Numbered from the stretch's first letter, positions 7,988 through 16,940 are shown. The stretch: DNA of 64,000 bases from Ardenticatenaceae bacterium (GCA_020634215.1 JACKCD010000020.1:1-64000), one strand, 5' to 3'. Program-made: numbers and translations. Notes: generated by a model from the sequence alone, not told the origin.

Positions 7988-10945
7988 ATGGAAATCTCAC
8001 TGAACATTAACGGCCGTTTACAAACCCTCGACGCGCACCCCACCGACACCTTGCTCAAGGCACTACGTGGCGCGGGATATTTTAGCGTGCGCTATGGCAG
8101 CGACAGCGGCGAAACCGGCGCGGGTGCCGTGCTGGTAGATGGTAAGCTGGTTAGCAGCGAAACGATGCTGGTCGGTCAAGCTGTGGGGCACCACATTGAA
8201 ACCGTCGAATCGCTTAGCCAGCGGGTGGGGGAACTGCATCCCATCCAAAAAGCATTTATTGAAACCGGAGCCATCCAGTCGGGCTACTCCACCCCGGCCA
8301 TGATTTTGGCAACCAAGGCCCTGTTGGAGCGCACCCTGCGCCCCACGGAGGGCGAGGTGCGCGAGGCACTTTCCGGCGTGCTGTGCCGTGAGACGGGGTA
8401 TGTCAAGCCGGTGGAAGCGGTTTTACGTGCCGCCGCTTATCTGCGCGGCGAAGAGGTTGACCCCTACGAAGGGCCTGACATGGTGGATGCCAGCTACTTT
8501 GTCGAAATGCCCCCTAGCGATGACGAGCCGCCCACGCCGGAACTGGCGGGTGGTGGCAACGGGGGGGGCGTGCAGATACAGACAAAGCCGCAGACCGATA
8601 TTTTGTTGAAGAGCAATATCCCGGAAACGGCCGTTGTGGGTAAACCCGAAACCAAAGTAGATGCCGTCAAACTCGCCAAAGGCAACCCCGCCTTTGTAGA
8701 CGACATAGATTTGCGCGGGATGCTCCACGCCCGGCTGCTGACCAGCCCCCACGCCCACGCTCGCATCCGCGACATTGACGACAGCGATGCCCTGGCAATG
8801 GCCGGTGTTCGCGCCGTCATCCATTACAAAAACATCGAGCGCGTCAAATATGCTTCCGGCGGCCAAAGCTACCCCAACCCACCGCCGCACGACCAGGTGA
8901 GCTTTGACAACAAGGTGCGCTATGTGGGCGACCGCGTCGCGGCCGTAGCTGCCGACACCCCCGAAATTGCCGAAGCCGCGCTCAAGCTCATTCGGGTAGA
9001 TTACGACGTTTTGCCCGCTGTTTTTGATGAAGTCGAGGCGATGAAACCCGGTGCGCCCGTCATCCACGACGAGGACGACACTGAGGACATCCACGATGCC
9101 GGCCGCAACGTTGTGCACCACATCCATGCCGAAGTAGGCAGCGTGGAGCAGGGCTATGCCGAAGCCGACCACGTTTTTGAACACAGCTACTACGTCCATC
9201 AGGTGCAGCAGGTGCCGATTGAACCCCACATTGCCATTAGCTGGTGGGACAGCGACGAGCGGCTGGTGGTGCGAACCTCCACTCAGGTGCCGTTCCACGC
9301 CCGCCGCATGATTGCGCCGCTGCTGGGGCTACCGGTGCGCCGCATTCGCGTCATCAAGCCGCGCATTGGCGGTGGTTTTGGCGTGAAGCAAGAGGTGCTG
9401 ATTGAGGATATTGTCGGTCATTTGACCATGAAAACCGGCCGGCCGGTGCGCCTGGAACTCAATCGCTCCGAAGAGTTTCGCAGCAGCCGCACCCGCCACC
9501 CACAAACCATCACCTGGAAAACAGGTGTCATGGCCGACGGCACGCTCCACAGCATGAGGATGACGGTGGTTGCCAACACCGGGGCGTATGGCACACACGG
9601 GCTGACGGTGCAAACCGTGACCGGTCTGCGCGGTCTCAGCAGCTACAACTGCACCCATCGCAAATTTGATTGCCATGTGGTCTATACTAACCTGCCGGTG
9701 CCGGGGGCGTATCGCGGCTACGGCGGGCCACAGGCATTGTTCTCGCTAGAAAGCCACATGGACGAAATTGCCCACGCGCTGGGGATGGATCCGATTGCAT
9801 TGCGGCGCAAAAATTGGGTGCAGGCGGGTGATGAAATGCCAATTGCACCGCTGCTGGGGGAAGGGGAGAAAGAGACGGTGACGGTTGTGCCGATCATTCA
9901 GTCGTGTGGCTTGAACGAATGTTTTGAGCAGGGGATGAAGGCGATTGAATGGGAGCGCAAATTGGAGCCAAACTGGCACACGGTGCCTGGCCAGCCCCAC
10001 CTGCGGCGTGGGCTAGGGGCAGCGATGTGTATGCACGGCACGGCGATTCCGGGGCTGGACATGGGCGGCGCGAGCGTCAAAATCAATGATGATGGGTCGT
10101 TTAATGTGCTGGTAGGGGCGACTGACCTGGGGACGGGTTCGGACACGGCGCTGGCGCAGATTGCGGCGGAGGTGCTGGGGGTGGCGCTGACCGACATTAT
10201 CATCTATTCGAGCGACACCGATATGACCCCGTTTGACACGGGGGCGTATGCCAGTTCGACGACGTATATTTCGGGAACGGCCGTTCAGCGTGCGTGCCAA
10301 CAGGTAGCCGACCAAATTCGGGAGCGGGCGGCGTTGATGCTGGGGCTACAGCGGTGGGACGATATTCGGCTGGAAAACAGACATGCGATTGCGCCAAACG
10401 GCCGTTCGGTCAGCCTCGAAGCCATCGCCCTGCACTCGCTGCACCAAGACCAGCAGCGGCAAATCATGGCAACCGCCAGCTACGTCAGCATGGATTCGCC
10501 GCCACCGTTTGCCGGGCAGTTTGCCGAGGTCGAGGTGGACACCGAAACGGGGCAAGTGACCGTGACCAAGCTGGTGATGGCGGTGGATGCCGGGGTGCCG
10601 ATTAACCCCATCACCGCCAGCGGACAGGTGGAAGGGGGGATGACGCAGGCGTTGGGGTACGGCCACTGCGAAGAAATGGCCTATGACGAAAACGGCAACC
10701 TGGTCAACGATGCCATTGGCCCCTACCACATTTACCGCGCCGACGAAATGCCGTGGCTGAAGGCGATTTTGGTGCAGACCAATGAGCCGACCGGCCCGTT
10801 TGGGGCGAAAGCCATTGCCGAAATTCCTAAAGACGGGGTGGCTCCGGCCATTGCCAACGCCGTTTACGATGCCATTGGCGTGCGTCTGCGGCGCATTCCG
10901 TTTACCCCTAACCGTGTTTACGCGGCGATGCAGAGCGCGGGTTAA
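7988..10945 (+). CDS. Fused xanthine dehydrogenase-family molybdenum hydroxylase with a cysteine-less ferredoxin-like domain
   Basis: The 985-residue protein joins an N-terminal [2Fe-2S]-type domain (1-150) to a molybdopterin-binding subunit (about 215-985). In the N-domain the usual GCxxGxCGAC reads GSDSGETGAG (37-46), the next cysteine is Ser57, QCGYCTP reads QSGYSTP (97-103) and CRCTGY reads CRETGY (133-138). Thus seven of eight cluster cysteines are gone and only Cys133 remains. The Mo part keeps GGGFGVKQ, GAYRGYGGPQ and a C-terminal GPFGAKAIAEIP with the expected catalytic glutamate. It should bind the Mo cofactor and hydroxylate a heterocycle or aldehyde, but internal electron transfer to iron-sulfur clusters looks impossible. 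No FAD subunit or accessory gene is adjacent. Substrate unknown. Confidence 0.85.
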   Translation: MEISLNINGRLQTLDAHPTDTLLKALRGAGYFSVRYGSDSGETGAGAVLVDGKLVSSETMLVGQAVGHHIETVESLSQRVGELHPIQKAFIETGAIQSGYSTPAMILATKALLERTLRPTEGEVREALSGVLCRETGYVKPVEAVLRAAAYLRGEEVDPYEGPDMVDASYFVEMPPSDDEPPTPELAGGGNGGGVQIQTKPQTDILLKSNIPETAVVGKPETKVDAVKLAKGNPAFVDDIDLRGMLHARLLTSPHAHARIRDIDDSDALAMAGVRAVIHYKNIERVKYASGGQSYPNPPPHDQVSFDNKVRYVGDRVAAVAADTPEIAEAALKLIRVDYDVLPAVFDEVEAMKPGAPVIHDEDDTEDIHDAGRNVVHHIHAEVGSVEQGYAEADHVFEHSYYVHQVQQVPIEPHIAISWWDSDERLVVRTSTQVPFHARRMIAPLLGLPVRRIRVIKPRIGGGFGVKQEVLIEDIVGHLTMKTGRPVRLELNRSEEFRSSRTRHPQTITWKTGVMADGTLHSMRMTVVANTGAYGTHGLTVQTVTGLRGLSSYNCTHRKFDCHVVYTNLPVPGAYRGYGGPQALFSLESHMDEIAHALGMDPIALRRKNWVQAGDEMPIAPLLGEGEKETVTVVPIIQSCGLNECFEQGMKAIEWERKLEPNWHTVPGQPHLRRGLGAAMCMHGTAIPGLDMGGASVKINDDGSFNVLVGATDLGTGSDTALAQIAAEVLGVALTDIIIYSSDTDMTPFDTGAYASSTTYISGTAVQRACQQVADQIRERAALMLGLQRWDDIRLENRHAIAPNGRSVSLEAIALHSLHQDQQRQIMATASYVSMDSPPPFAGQFAEVEVDTETGQVTVTKLVMAVDAGVPINPITASGQVEGGMTQALGYGHCEEMAYDENGNLVNDAIGPYHIYRADEMPWLKAILVQTNEPTGPFGAKAIAEIPKDGVAPAIANAVYDAIGVRLRRIPFTPNRVYAAMQSAG

Positions 10946-11014
10946 AAAACGTGGTGCGTGGAAGCAGGTTCCACGCACCAACCCCACTTTATACCCATCC
11001 CGTCCATCTGGCGT

Positions 11015-11020
11015 TATAAT
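11015..11020 (+). promoter_or_regulatory. Perfect -10 box TATAAT nine bases before a start codon
   Basis: TATAAT at 11015-11020 ends nine bases before the ATG at 11030, placing the start of transcription on or next to that codon. No ribosome binding site is present and the -35 region is weak. It also supports the ATG at 11030 over an upstream in-frame ATG. Confidence 0.55.
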
Positions 11021-11029
11021 CGCCGCTGT

Positions 11030-12007
11030 ATGAAACCCAATTACCCAAACCGAATTCCCCTGGCCTACTTGCCGACCCCCATTGATAAGATGGATCGGTT
11101 GAGCAGGCATTTAGGTGGGCCAGAGCTATACATCAAACGGGACGACCAAACGGGGCTGGCGACGGGTGGCAACAAGGCTCGCAAGCTCGAATTTCTGTTG
11201 GCAGATGCGTTGGCGCAAGGTTGTGACCATTTGGTTACGGCCGGGGCTGCCCAAAGCAACCATTGCCGCCAAACGGCTGCCGCTGCTGCCCGCTGTGGCC
11301 TGGGCTGTAGCCTGGTGTTGAGTGGCAAAGCGCCGCGTCAAAAAACGGGCAATGTGCTGCTCGATCTGCTGCTGGGGGCGCATTTGTATTGGACGGGCGG
11401 CAAAAGTCGTGCTGACACGATGAAAGATGTGCTGTCGGAACTGCACACGATGGGGCGCAAACCATACCCGATCCCTGTGGGTGGCTCCAACGTCATTGGG
11501 GCGACGGGTTACGTGCTGGCAATGGCCGAACTGTTGGAGCAGCTTGAGGCGCAGCGGCTGCATATTGATTTTATTGTCGTAGCCAGCAGCAGCGGTGGCA
11601 CGCAGGCGGGGATGGTGTTGGGGAAGAAGATTTATGGGCACCGCGCTAACATTTTGGGGATTAGCATTGATCGGCCGGCCGACGAGCTGCAAACCCACGT
11701 GGCGGCACTGGCAACGGCAACGGCCACCCATTTGGGGCTGGGCACACTGTCGGTCTCTGACCTGATTGACGTAAATGATGATTATGTGGGCGAGGGGTAT
11801 GCCGTTGTGGGGGAGGCGGAGCGGGAAGCGGTGCAGATGACGGCGCAGTTTGAGGGGATTTTGCTTGACCCGGTTTACACGGGGCGGGCCATGGCGGGGC
11901 TGATTGATTTGATTCGCTGGGGGGCGTTTACGCGGCAGCAAAAAGTGCTGTTTTGGCATACGGGTGGCGCGGCGGCACTGCCAGCCTTTGCTAACCAACT
12001 GCTGTAA
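11030..12007 (+). CDS. dcyD: D-cysteine desulfhydrase / ACC deaminase-family PLP enzyme
   Basis: The 325-residue protein belongs to fold-type II PLP enzymes of the ACC deaminase/D-cysteine desulfhydrase family, whose length is typically 320-340. The N-terminus has LAYLPTPIDKMDRLSRHLGG and IKRDDQTGLATGGNKARKLE; the lysine of GGNKARK is the PLP-binding residue. AGAAQSNHCRQ binds the substrate carboxylate. Family members release pyruvate and ammonia from D-cysteine (with sulfide) or from aminocyclopropane carboxylate, and sequence alone does not separate the two. It follows the molybdenum hydroxylase by 84 bases but has its own promoter, so a functional link is not established. The leaderless start is notable. 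The C-terminal HTGGAAALPAF glycine loop is conserved. Confidence 0.85.
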   Translation: MKPNYPNRIPLAYLPTPIDKMDRLSRHLGGPELYIKRDDQTGLATGGNKARKLEFLLADALAQGCDHLVTAGAAQSNHCRQTAAAAARCGLGCSLVLSGKAPRQKTGNVLLDLLLGAHLYWTGGKSRADTMKDVLSELHTMGRKPYPIPVGGSNVIGATGYVLAMAELLEQLEAQRLHIDFIVVASSSGGTQAGMVLGKKIYGHRANILGISIDRPADELQTHVAALATATATHLGLGTLSVSDLIDVNDDYVGEGYAVVGEAEREAVQMTAQFEGILLDPVYTGRAMAGLIDLIRWGAFTRQQKVLFWHTGGAAALPAFANQLL

Positions 12008-12082
12008 GTAAGTTCCCATCGGTGAGAACACATCACCACGAATGAAAATCAATTCAAAGATTTCGCAGATTCCACAGACTTA

Positions 12083-12112
12083 TCCGCGTTTGTCCGTGTT
12101 CGTCCGCGTCCC
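12083..12112. repeat. Dispersed CCGCGTTTGTCCGTGTTCGTCC-type element (copy 1)
   Basis: A run of CCGCGTT/CGTGTTCGTC units lies in the 224-base gap after the PLP enzyme. A near-identical run is at 59172-59203, and a short inverse arm is at 50879-50898. Confidence 0.7.
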
Positions 12113-12148
12113 ATTTTATTACTAGACATTATCGGAATTAACTTTATG

Positions 12149-12209
12149 TCACGCAAAGGCGCAAAGGCGCAAAGGAAAAAAGCTTGGCACCTTTGCGTCT
12201 TCGCGTGAG
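12149..12209. repeat. Hairpin of iterated GCAAAGGC units
   Basis: TCACGCAAAGGCGCAAAGG from 12149 faces CCTTTGCGTCTTCGCGTGA ending at 12209, imperfect near the middle. It lies between two convergent genes and is the same family as the perfect hairpin at 1282-1345. It could serve both genes as a terminator. Confidence 0.75.
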
Positions 12210-12231
12210 AAATTCTTATTTCCGATATTCT

Positions 12232-13059
12232 CTACTGATCAGCCCCGGGGATTGCGCCCAAATGCTGTAAAACGGCCGTTGCTTGCTCTGTCCCGCGGTG
12301 TAGTGCCTGCTCAATGCTGCCGCTGCGGGCGTATTCCACCATAAATGCCGCCTGGTAAGCATCGCCGCAGCCGGTGGCATCTATCGGGTTGGCAACGGGG
12401 ATGGCGGGGTAATGGGTAAAACGGCCGTTTTGCAACCCCACACTCCCATTTGCGCCCAGCGTCACCACCACCAGCCCCCCATAGCTGGCCGAAAACGGCC
12501 GTAGCGCCTCAACTGTGGCCTCATCGCCGCTGAGAAACGCCACATCTGCCAGCCGCATAGCGGCAAATAATGGCTCCGGGTTGGCGGCAAACGGCTCCCA
12601 GGCATCAAAATCGGTGACCCGCAGCCCGGCAAAGTTGGCGGCCATCAGTTGGTAAAAGATGGGTGACGGGTAGTTGGTGTCAAAAATGGTCATGACCACA
12701 TCGTGACTCAGGGCATAGGCCAACTCATTTTCGTTGAGGCGCATCCCCGCCAGCACATTGAGGTGAAACCCATCGAGCGGGAAGAGGCGGTCGGCGTTGG
12801 GCAGCAGCTCGATGTCACAGGTGGAAGTTGACCCGGCCATCACGCGCACGTGAGCATGGTCAACCCCTTCCCGCGCCAGCAGCGCCAGCGTTCGCTGTCC
12901 TGCTTCATCCTGCCCTACTCGGCTAATCAGTGCCGACACGGCAGCACCGCACCGTTTGGCCTGCACCGCAAAGTTCAACGACCTGCCACCGACAAAGGTT
13001 TTGTTCTGGTTGAGGTAAATATCAAGGCAAATTTCGCCCACGGAAACGATTTTGGTCAT
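12232..13059 (-). CDS. PfkB-family sugar kinase (fructoselysine-kinase-like)
   Basis: The ATG at 13059 follows GGAG and gives 275 residues, the usual size of short ribokinase-type sugar kinases. The N-terminus has VGEICLDIYL and the glycine pair GGRSLNFAV (PfkB signature 1). The C-terminus has NPIDATGCGDAYQAAF, which is PfkB signature 2, with the catalytic aspartate in GCGD. The enzyme should phosphorylate a sugar or nucleoside-like substrate with ATP. The compact length and SLNFA motif resemble fructoselysine 6-kinase (FrlD) more than ribokinase, but this is a weak hint. It is followed downstream in the operon direction only by a hairpin. An MFS exporter gene lies 27 bases upstream on the same strand, suggesting cotranscription. 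Two palindromes encode QNGRF and TAVLQ. Confidence 0.85.
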   Translation of the reverse strand: MTKIVSVGEICLDIYLNQNKTFVGGRSLNFAVQAKRCGAAVSALISRVGQDEAGQRTLALLAREGVDHAHVRVMAGSTSTCDIELLPNADRLFPLDGFHLNVLAGMRLNENELAYALSHDVVMTIFDTNYPSPIFYQLMAANFAGLRVTDFDAWEPFAANPEPLFAAMRLADVAFLSGDEATVEALRPFSASYGGLVVVTLGANGSVGLQNGRFTHYPAIPVANPIDATGCGDAYQAAFMVEYARSGSIEQALHRGTEQATAVLQHLGAIPGADQ

Positions 13060-13086
13060 CAAAATTCTCCTTACCGCCAACGCGGG

Positions 13087-14325
13087 CTAATCGGCGGCCT
13101 GTGGGGTGGCGGTGATGGGGGTACCGAGTTGGCGTAAAGAACGGCCGTTTTTCCCCACAAACGCCAAAATAATGCCCCCATTCATCACCAGGGCAAAGGA
13201 GACAGAAACGGCCGTTGCCACTGTCCCCGCCACAAAGCCGCCAATCGAAACAAAGCCAAACGTCAGCGTATACAAGCTTTGCACCCGTCCCCGCCAATCA
13301 TCTTCAGCTTGCAGCAGCACCAATGCCTTCATCGTGGCATCATAAGCCGCCAGCGCCGCCCCCGCTGCAAAAACCAACAGCAGCGATAGCTCATACCAGC
13401 GGGATAGCCCAAACAGCATCAGGAAAAACCCTGCGCCGACTACGGTTGAAACCAGCAAATACCCTTTGTGCTCATAATCCCCCAAGGCTGCTATGCCCAA
13501 GTTGCTTAACATCGCCCCGATGCCCCGCGCCGACGACAGTGCTCCCAGCCCCGCTGCCCCCAGCCCCAACACGTCGCGGGCAATTACGGGCAGCATGACG
13601 TGGTGGGAAAAGCCAAACGTTTCGATAAACAGGCTCAACAGCAGCAGGCGCAGCAGTTCCTGGTTGCCCGATGCGTAGCGTACACCAGCGACGGCGGCTT
13701 GCAGCAGCGGCTCGCTGCGGGTGGCGGCGGTGAATGAGCCGCCCACCAGCAAAATAGAGACAATACCGGCCGTTCCAGCGATAGCGGCAAAAAACAGCCC
13801 ACTCGCTTCACCATACTGCTCTACCAGCACGCCGGTAACGGCTGAACCCACTACCAAAGCCAGGTTGAATCCCAGCCCTAGTGCGGCACTGGCGTTGAGG
13901 ATGCGCTGGGCACCAACGAGTTGGTAGGTCATGGTGTTGAAGGCGGGGGCACGAACGGCCGTTAATCCCCCCTGTACCACACCGGCCAGCAGCAAATGCC
14001 ACAGCATTACCCTCCCGCTCAACAGCAGCAGCCCCAACCCCAGCGGCAGCAGCATGTTGCCCACCTGCACCAGCAGCAGCACCCGCCGTTTATCGTACCG
14101 ATCCAGTACCACCCCGGCAAACAAACTAAACAAGACTTGGGCTACCCCTCGGCCGGCGGCCACCACCCCCACCCAAAATGGCGAATCAGTTAGCTCCAGC
14201 ACCAGCCACCCCAGCGTCAAATCGCTCGCCATCATGCTCATAAAGCCAAAATTCGAGCCAAGCCACAGCCAGCGAAACGCCGGCAGCTTAAACGCCAGCA
14301 TAATACGAGAAATTACATGTTTCAT
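13087..14325 (-). CDS. MFS transporter (DHA3/EntS-like exporter)
   Basis: The 412-residue protein has about twelve hydrophobic helices. The loop between helices 2 and 3 carries the MFS motif-A remnant GVVLDRYDKRRVL. The sequence resembles the MFS_3/enterobactin-exporter-like group, which usually pump small molecules outward by proton antiport. It precedes the PfkB kinase on the same strand with a 27-base gap and so may be cotranscribed with it; the link between a sugar kinase and an exporter is unclear. The IS element inserted ten bases upstream of the start codon, so its native promoter has probably been displaced. Palindrome copies at 13140 and 13207 lie close together in its 3' end. Confidence 0.85.
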   Translation of the reverse strand: MKHVISRIMLAFKLPAFRWLWLGSNFGFMSMMASDLTLGWLVLELTDSPFWVGVVAAGRGVAQVLFSLFAGVVLDRYDKRRVLLLVQVGNMLLPLGLGLLLLSGRVMLWHLLLAGVVQGGLTAVRAPAFNTMTYQLVGAQRILNASAALGLGFNLALVVGSAVTGVLVEQYGEASGLFFAAIAGTAGIVSILLVGGSFTAATRSEPLLQAAVAGVRYASGNQELLRLLLLSLFIETFGFSHHVMLPVIARDVLGLGAAGLGALSSARGIGAMLSNLGIAALGDYEHKGYLLVSTVVGAGFFLMLFGLSRWYELSLLLVFAAGAALAAYDATMKALVLLQAEDDWRGRVQSLYTLTFGFVSIGGFVAGTVATAVSVSFALVMNGGIILAFVGKNGRSLRQLGTPITATPQAAD

Positions 14326-14335
14326 TTCCCCTCAG

Positions 14336-15788
14336 GAGGGTCGGCGTTAACATAACGACAACTTATGGGTCTCGTGCTTGAGATTTGCTATTACGAACAC
14401 GTTGCAGAGCACGAGCGTTGATCACAATGTAAGTCAGCGTGTTCAAATTAACAACTGAATGACCAGTACGCACTTTGGGTCGCTCAATGCCGTACTCTTT
14501 AGCTTGGCTGTTGATACGTTCAGCAGCCGTGCGTTGTTTGTAAAGCTGCTTGTACGTTTCCGATTGACGATTAATCTGAACACGCATCCAACCACCCGCT
14601 TCAATATTGATGTGCTTGATACAGCCAATCCCTTTAGCAAATTGCTCATGGGTACAAATCTCAGCCGTCTTGGTGGGAAACAACTTGGGACAACGCAAAA
14701 GCTGTGCCCGATACCCATTGGAATGGTTGTATTCATAGGAAGGAACCATCTCTAAACCCTGTGAGCATAGATGGAACCCGCTTGCCCCCAACTTCGGTTG
14801 CGGATGCCCACGCAAATTGAGTGGAATAGCAGCCAAGCCACCTTCTTCGGCAAAGGGCTGGTAGATATGCCAAGCATCGAAAGCGGCATCAGCGGCAAAG
14901 AAACGAGGGCGAAAACCGATTGTTTCGACCAAACGGGCATACAAAGGGGCAAAATACGTGGAATCTGCTTCGTTAAAAGGCAAGGTATACTCAGCCAAAA
15001 CAACATCGCCATATTGTGGATGAGTCGCGGCCATGATACCTGTACCATATCCCCAAAGGTATTCCTTCTTGACCTTGGTCTGTTTCTCACTTTCATCATC
15101 CTGGTTCTGGCTGCGTTTGACACCTAGGCGGCAATCCGGGTCGCCGCTTGGCTGCTTCTCCGGGTCATAGCGGTTGGTGACATACTCCCGTGGGTTGTTT
15201 TCTTTAACCCATGCGTAAATATGCTTCGTGTCGATAACCGGCGTATCTCCCAACCCTGGAATTTCAGCCTGGAGGTCGTGGACGGTTGCTCTGAACAGAG
15301 CTTGGAGGAGGGTATTATCCATCATTTGCTGTTTGTGTCTGAGCCAACGGTCACACGGAACAGTTTTCTCGACATCGAAGCCATAGGGTTGGGCATTATC
15401 TGGCACCGGATGAAAGCCCAGTTCCAATACCAGCAACGGATGTTTGAGCAGAAAGCGGCGCAGGTCAGTGATATAGTCGAATTTCTCGCATTTCTTGACC
15501 AGCAACGCTTTCACATACGCCTTTTCTGGATGGGGGCGTGAACCGGGCCAGGGTTGGGCGTCATCTCGTTCGGGTATCTGGTTCCAATCGAGTAAGGCGA
15601 AAAAAGGCGCGATACGCCTGGATAACTGGGTCGTAGCTCATCAATTGGTCGATGATTGATTGTTCAAGTGCATGATTAGACGTTATCATTAGGTTGCTCC
15701 TGTTCAGGTTGGTTTGTAGATATTTCCCAGTCTGAATGGGAGCAACCATTTTGACAAGTTTTGTTACTTTATGTTAAAGCCGACCCTC
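14336..15788. mobile_element. Insertion sequence, about 1.45 kb, with inverted repeats and target duplication
   Basis: The ends are inverted repeats: GAGGGTCGGCGTTAACATAA on the left matches the reverse complement of the right end with one mismatch over 20 bases. CCTCAG flanks both sides (14330-14335 and 15789-15794), a 5-6 base target duplication. A single transposase occupies the interior. The element contains no AACGGCCGTT copy, consistent with later arrival. It landed just upstream of the MFS gene. Confidence 0.9.
14363..15689 (-). pseudogene. DDE transposase (IS4/IS5-type), broken by a one-base frameshift
   Basis: The N-terminal 30 codons start at an ATG at 15689 behind AGGAG. They continue into the long downstream frame only if one base of a six-base T run (15600-15605 on the top strand) is skipped, giving AYRAFF then ALLDWNQIPERDD. 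The restored protein has about 441 residues. Catalytic positions are visible: Asp in TPVIDTKHIY, Asp in FFAADAAFDAW, and the IS4-type Y-x2-R-x3-E-x6-K signature in YKQRTAAERINSQAK. The break may be inactivating, a sequencing error in the homopolymer, or programmed +1 frameshifting. The part after the break (from about 15598) has every catalytic residue. Confidence 0.85.
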
Positions 15789-15799
15789 CCTCAGTAAAG

Positions 15800-15876
15800 G
15801 GAGATTGGCGATTAGAGATTGGAGATTATGGACCTTCACCAATCTCCAATCTCCTAATCTCCCATCTCTAATCCCT
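15800..15876. repeat. Hairpin of iterated GGAGATT units (copy 1)
   Basis: Purine-rich GGGAGATTGG, AGAGATTGGAGATT units face pyrimidine-rich AATCTCCAATCTCC units around a short loop near 15833. It sits between the IS element and the end of the GH172 gene. The same unit forms hairpins at 50371-50440, 56957-57019 and, smaller, 54134-54166. Confidence 0.85.
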
Positions 15877-16933
15877 ACACAATCTCCAACACATCTCGCT
15901 CCGGCAGCGGTGTCAATGGCTGCGATGGCAGCGTTTGGTACCAATACGCCACCGACGCAATATCATCTTGCAGCGGCAAATACCGCCGATCTTGCCGCCA
16001 CCCCAGCGCCTGAATCGTCACCCGCAAATCCTGCTTAAACCGAATCGGGTCAGTAATGTGCCAGCGATACAGCCCAAACCGCGTTTGCGACTGATACACC
16101 CCATCCGGTCGCAACACCTGCGGCATTCCTGCATAGGGCGTGGAAAACTCCTGATACTGCTTTGTCTCCTTGTTCTCGAAATTATAGGAGCCGCAAAAAT
16201 AATCCTCCGTTCCCGTGCCGCAAATCGTAGGAAATTCTTCATCCCCATCCATAAAAAATTTAATCTCCCCTTCACCCCACCAGCCGCTGTTGTTCACCCC
16301 CCACGCCATGTATGTCCCTACATACCGTCCTTCACCCTGCACCCCGTCCAAAATCGTGTACACATCCTTGTATGGCAGTGGATTTGTGCGACGAAATTGG
16401 GCGTGGAAATAGGCGGCATTATCTGGCACAGCCCCCAGCGCGTAGTTAATCTGGTAATATAGCGTCATCGCCTCATCCCCCATATTCTCAAAGGTGATGC
16501 GGCAGCGGCGGCGAAACGGCATCGGCCAGTAGCAGTTAAAGGCACTGCCGGGGTTGACACACACCGCCAGCGACGACACTGGGGCAAAGTTTCCCCAACC
16601 GCAGGCAAAAAAGTCACCCACCGGGCATTCCACCGCCGGATGTTCCTGGTCATCCCAATAAATTCGCAAAATGCAAAAACGCCAAATGCCGGTCGGGGTC
16701 ATCCATATCTGCTCAATCGTTCCTGGCCCTTCAATATCCGCCAGCTCAAACGTACTCCCGGCCGCAATTCGCACCGAGGGCGACACCTTCCACCCTTGCC
16801 CCAGCCCCAGCGCGTGAACCGCCCCCGTTCCCTCGGTTGCCATTCCCCCCTGTCCCTTTGCCCCTGTAAAATTCTCTGGGCTAATCGAGCGCGACACCGC
16901 TTGATCCAAATTACACAACTGCATCAAATTCAT
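15875..16933 (-). CDS. DUF2961 / GH172 family protein
   Basis: The ATG at 16933 is preceded by GGAGGG, giving 352 residues. The protein matches DUF2961, now glycoside hydrolase family 172, whose characterised members act on alpha-fructofuranosides or arabinofuranosides and assemble as double jelly rolls. Recognisable strings are IEQIWMTPTG near the N-terminal third, DFFACGWGNFAPVSS, and the acidic stretch GEGEIKFFMDGDEEFP followed by GTGTEDYF. The glutamates of the last two strings are the likely catalytic pair. There is no signal peptide, so it should act inside the cell. Homologues have about 350-400 residues, so it looks complete. Its 3' end abuts a hairpin and then the IS element. Confidence 0.85.
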   Translation of the reverse strand: MNLMQLCNLDQAVSRSISPENFTGAKGQGGMATEGTGAVHALGLGQGWKVSPSVRIAAGSTFELADIEGPGTIEQIWMTPTGIWRFCILRIYWDDQEHPAVECPVGDFFACGWGNFAPVSSLAVCVNPGSAFNCYWPMPFRRRCRITFENMGDEAMTLYYQINYALGAVPDNAAYFHAQFRRTNPLPYKDVYTILDGVQGEGRYVGTYMAWGVNNSGWWGEGEIKFFMDGDEEFPTICGTGTEDYFCGSYNFENKETKQYQEFSTPYAGMPQVLRPDGVYQSQTRFGLYRWHITDPIRFKQDLRVTIQALGWRQDRRYLPLQDDIASVAYWYQTLPSQPLTPLPERDVLEIV

Positions 16934-16940
16934 AACACCC

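Noticed and set aside
7988..8420. Start of the hydroxylase placed after the cysteine-less domain
   Set aside because: The promoter, ribosome binding site and conserved ferredoxin-fold sequence all support the start at 7988.
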